NCBI GenBank assembly: GCA_020027655.1
Contig: JAHKKJ010000253.1
Location: forward strand, 1-5,936
Length of the DNA stretch: 5,936 bases
Source of the DNA: Deltaproteobacteria bacterium
GTDB lineage: Bacteria > Desulfobacterota > Binatia > UBA9968
Direction: 5' to 3'
The stretch's first letter is position 1; each line of letters begins with the position of its first letter. A program made the translations under genes and the position numbers. Of the stretch, positions 5,863 through 5,936 are shown one piece after another. The notes beneath the pieces were generated by a model that searched no databases, was not told the DNA's origin, and saw only the letters and a program-made list of their open reading frames with translations.

Positions 5863-5936
5863 AGAACTACTTGCGATTGCTCCAATATCTTAAGCCCTAT
5901 GTCTGGCCGTATTTCGTATTGGCTATGGTCTGTATG
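5859..5936 (+). CDS. msbA: Lipid A ABC flippase MsbA, N-terminal fragment (cut by window edge)
   Basis: Only the first 26 codons are in the window; the frame is open to the right edge. The TTG start overlaps the lpxB stop as TTGA and has a good ribosome binding site. The peptide begins MKNYLRLLQYLKPYVWPY and passes into a hydrophobic stretch (FVLAMVCM). This resembles the cytoplasmic elbow helix and first membrane segment of MsbA-type ABC exporters, where 'LLxYLKPY' is a common opening. MsbA flips core-lipid A across the inner membrane, and a gene for it right after lpxB is common in lineages with this operon layout. The ATPase domain lies outside the window, so the call rests on a short N-terminus and context. 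Another membrane protein is possible but less likely. Confidence 0.72.
   Translation, partial: MKNYLRLLQYLKPYVWPYFVLAMVCM

Overview
The window is a compact, single-strand (+) piece of a lipid A / outer-membrane biogenesis operon from a Gram-negative bacterium. The gene order is skp (ompH) - lpxD - fabZ - lpxA - lpxI - Gfo/Idh/MocA-family oxidoreductase - lpxB - msbA (5' end only). GC content is around one half. The use of lpxI in place of lpxH, the oxidoreductase between lpxI and lpxB, and msbA straight after lpxB point away from the Enterobacteriaceae. They fit the layouts known from Nitrospirota, NC10 and Geobacter-like (deltaproteobacterial) lineages. This placement is inferred from gene order and recalled family knowledge and is only tentative.

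Layout. Positions 1-53 hold no recognisable gene, only the ribosome binding site of skp. Positions 54-2069 hold skp, lpxD and fabZ, which overlap one another (4 nt and 17 nt). A 28-nt gap leads to lpxA (2098-2874), and a 57-nt gap leads to lpxI (2932-3738). The oxidoreductase (3731-4663) overlaps the lpxI stop by 8 nt. A 26-nt gap precedes lpxB (4690-5862), whose stop codon overlaps the TTG start of msbA, which runs off the right edge. No terminator, internal promoter, tRNA, repeat, mobile element or CRISPR was seen. Everything is consistent with one polycistronic message that begins upstream of the window.

How the genes work together. Skp is a periplasmic chaperone for outer-membrane proteins. 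FabZ makes the trans-2-enoyl-ACP intermediates of fatty acid elongation and draws on the same (R)-3-hydroxyacyl-ACP pool that LpxA and LpxD use as acyl donors. LpxA adds the first acyl chain to UDP-GlcNAc and, after LpxC (not in the window), LpxD adds the second. LpxI cleaves UDP-2,3-diacylglucosamine to lipid X, and LpxB joins lipid X to another UDP-diacylglucosamine to give the disaccharide. After later steps (LpxK, Kdo transfer; not in the window) MsbA flips the product across the inner membrane. The oxidoreductase is the one member without a standard place in this pathway. The best hypothesis is a sugar-nucleotide dehydrogenase such as GnnA, which would imply amide-linked acyl chains on the lipid A backbone, but the partner aminotransferase GnnB is not in the window.

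This is mostly a conserved housekeeping region. I found no wholly new system. The oxidoreductase and the residues at the acyl-chain ruler positions of LpxA and LpxD are the points worth a second look.
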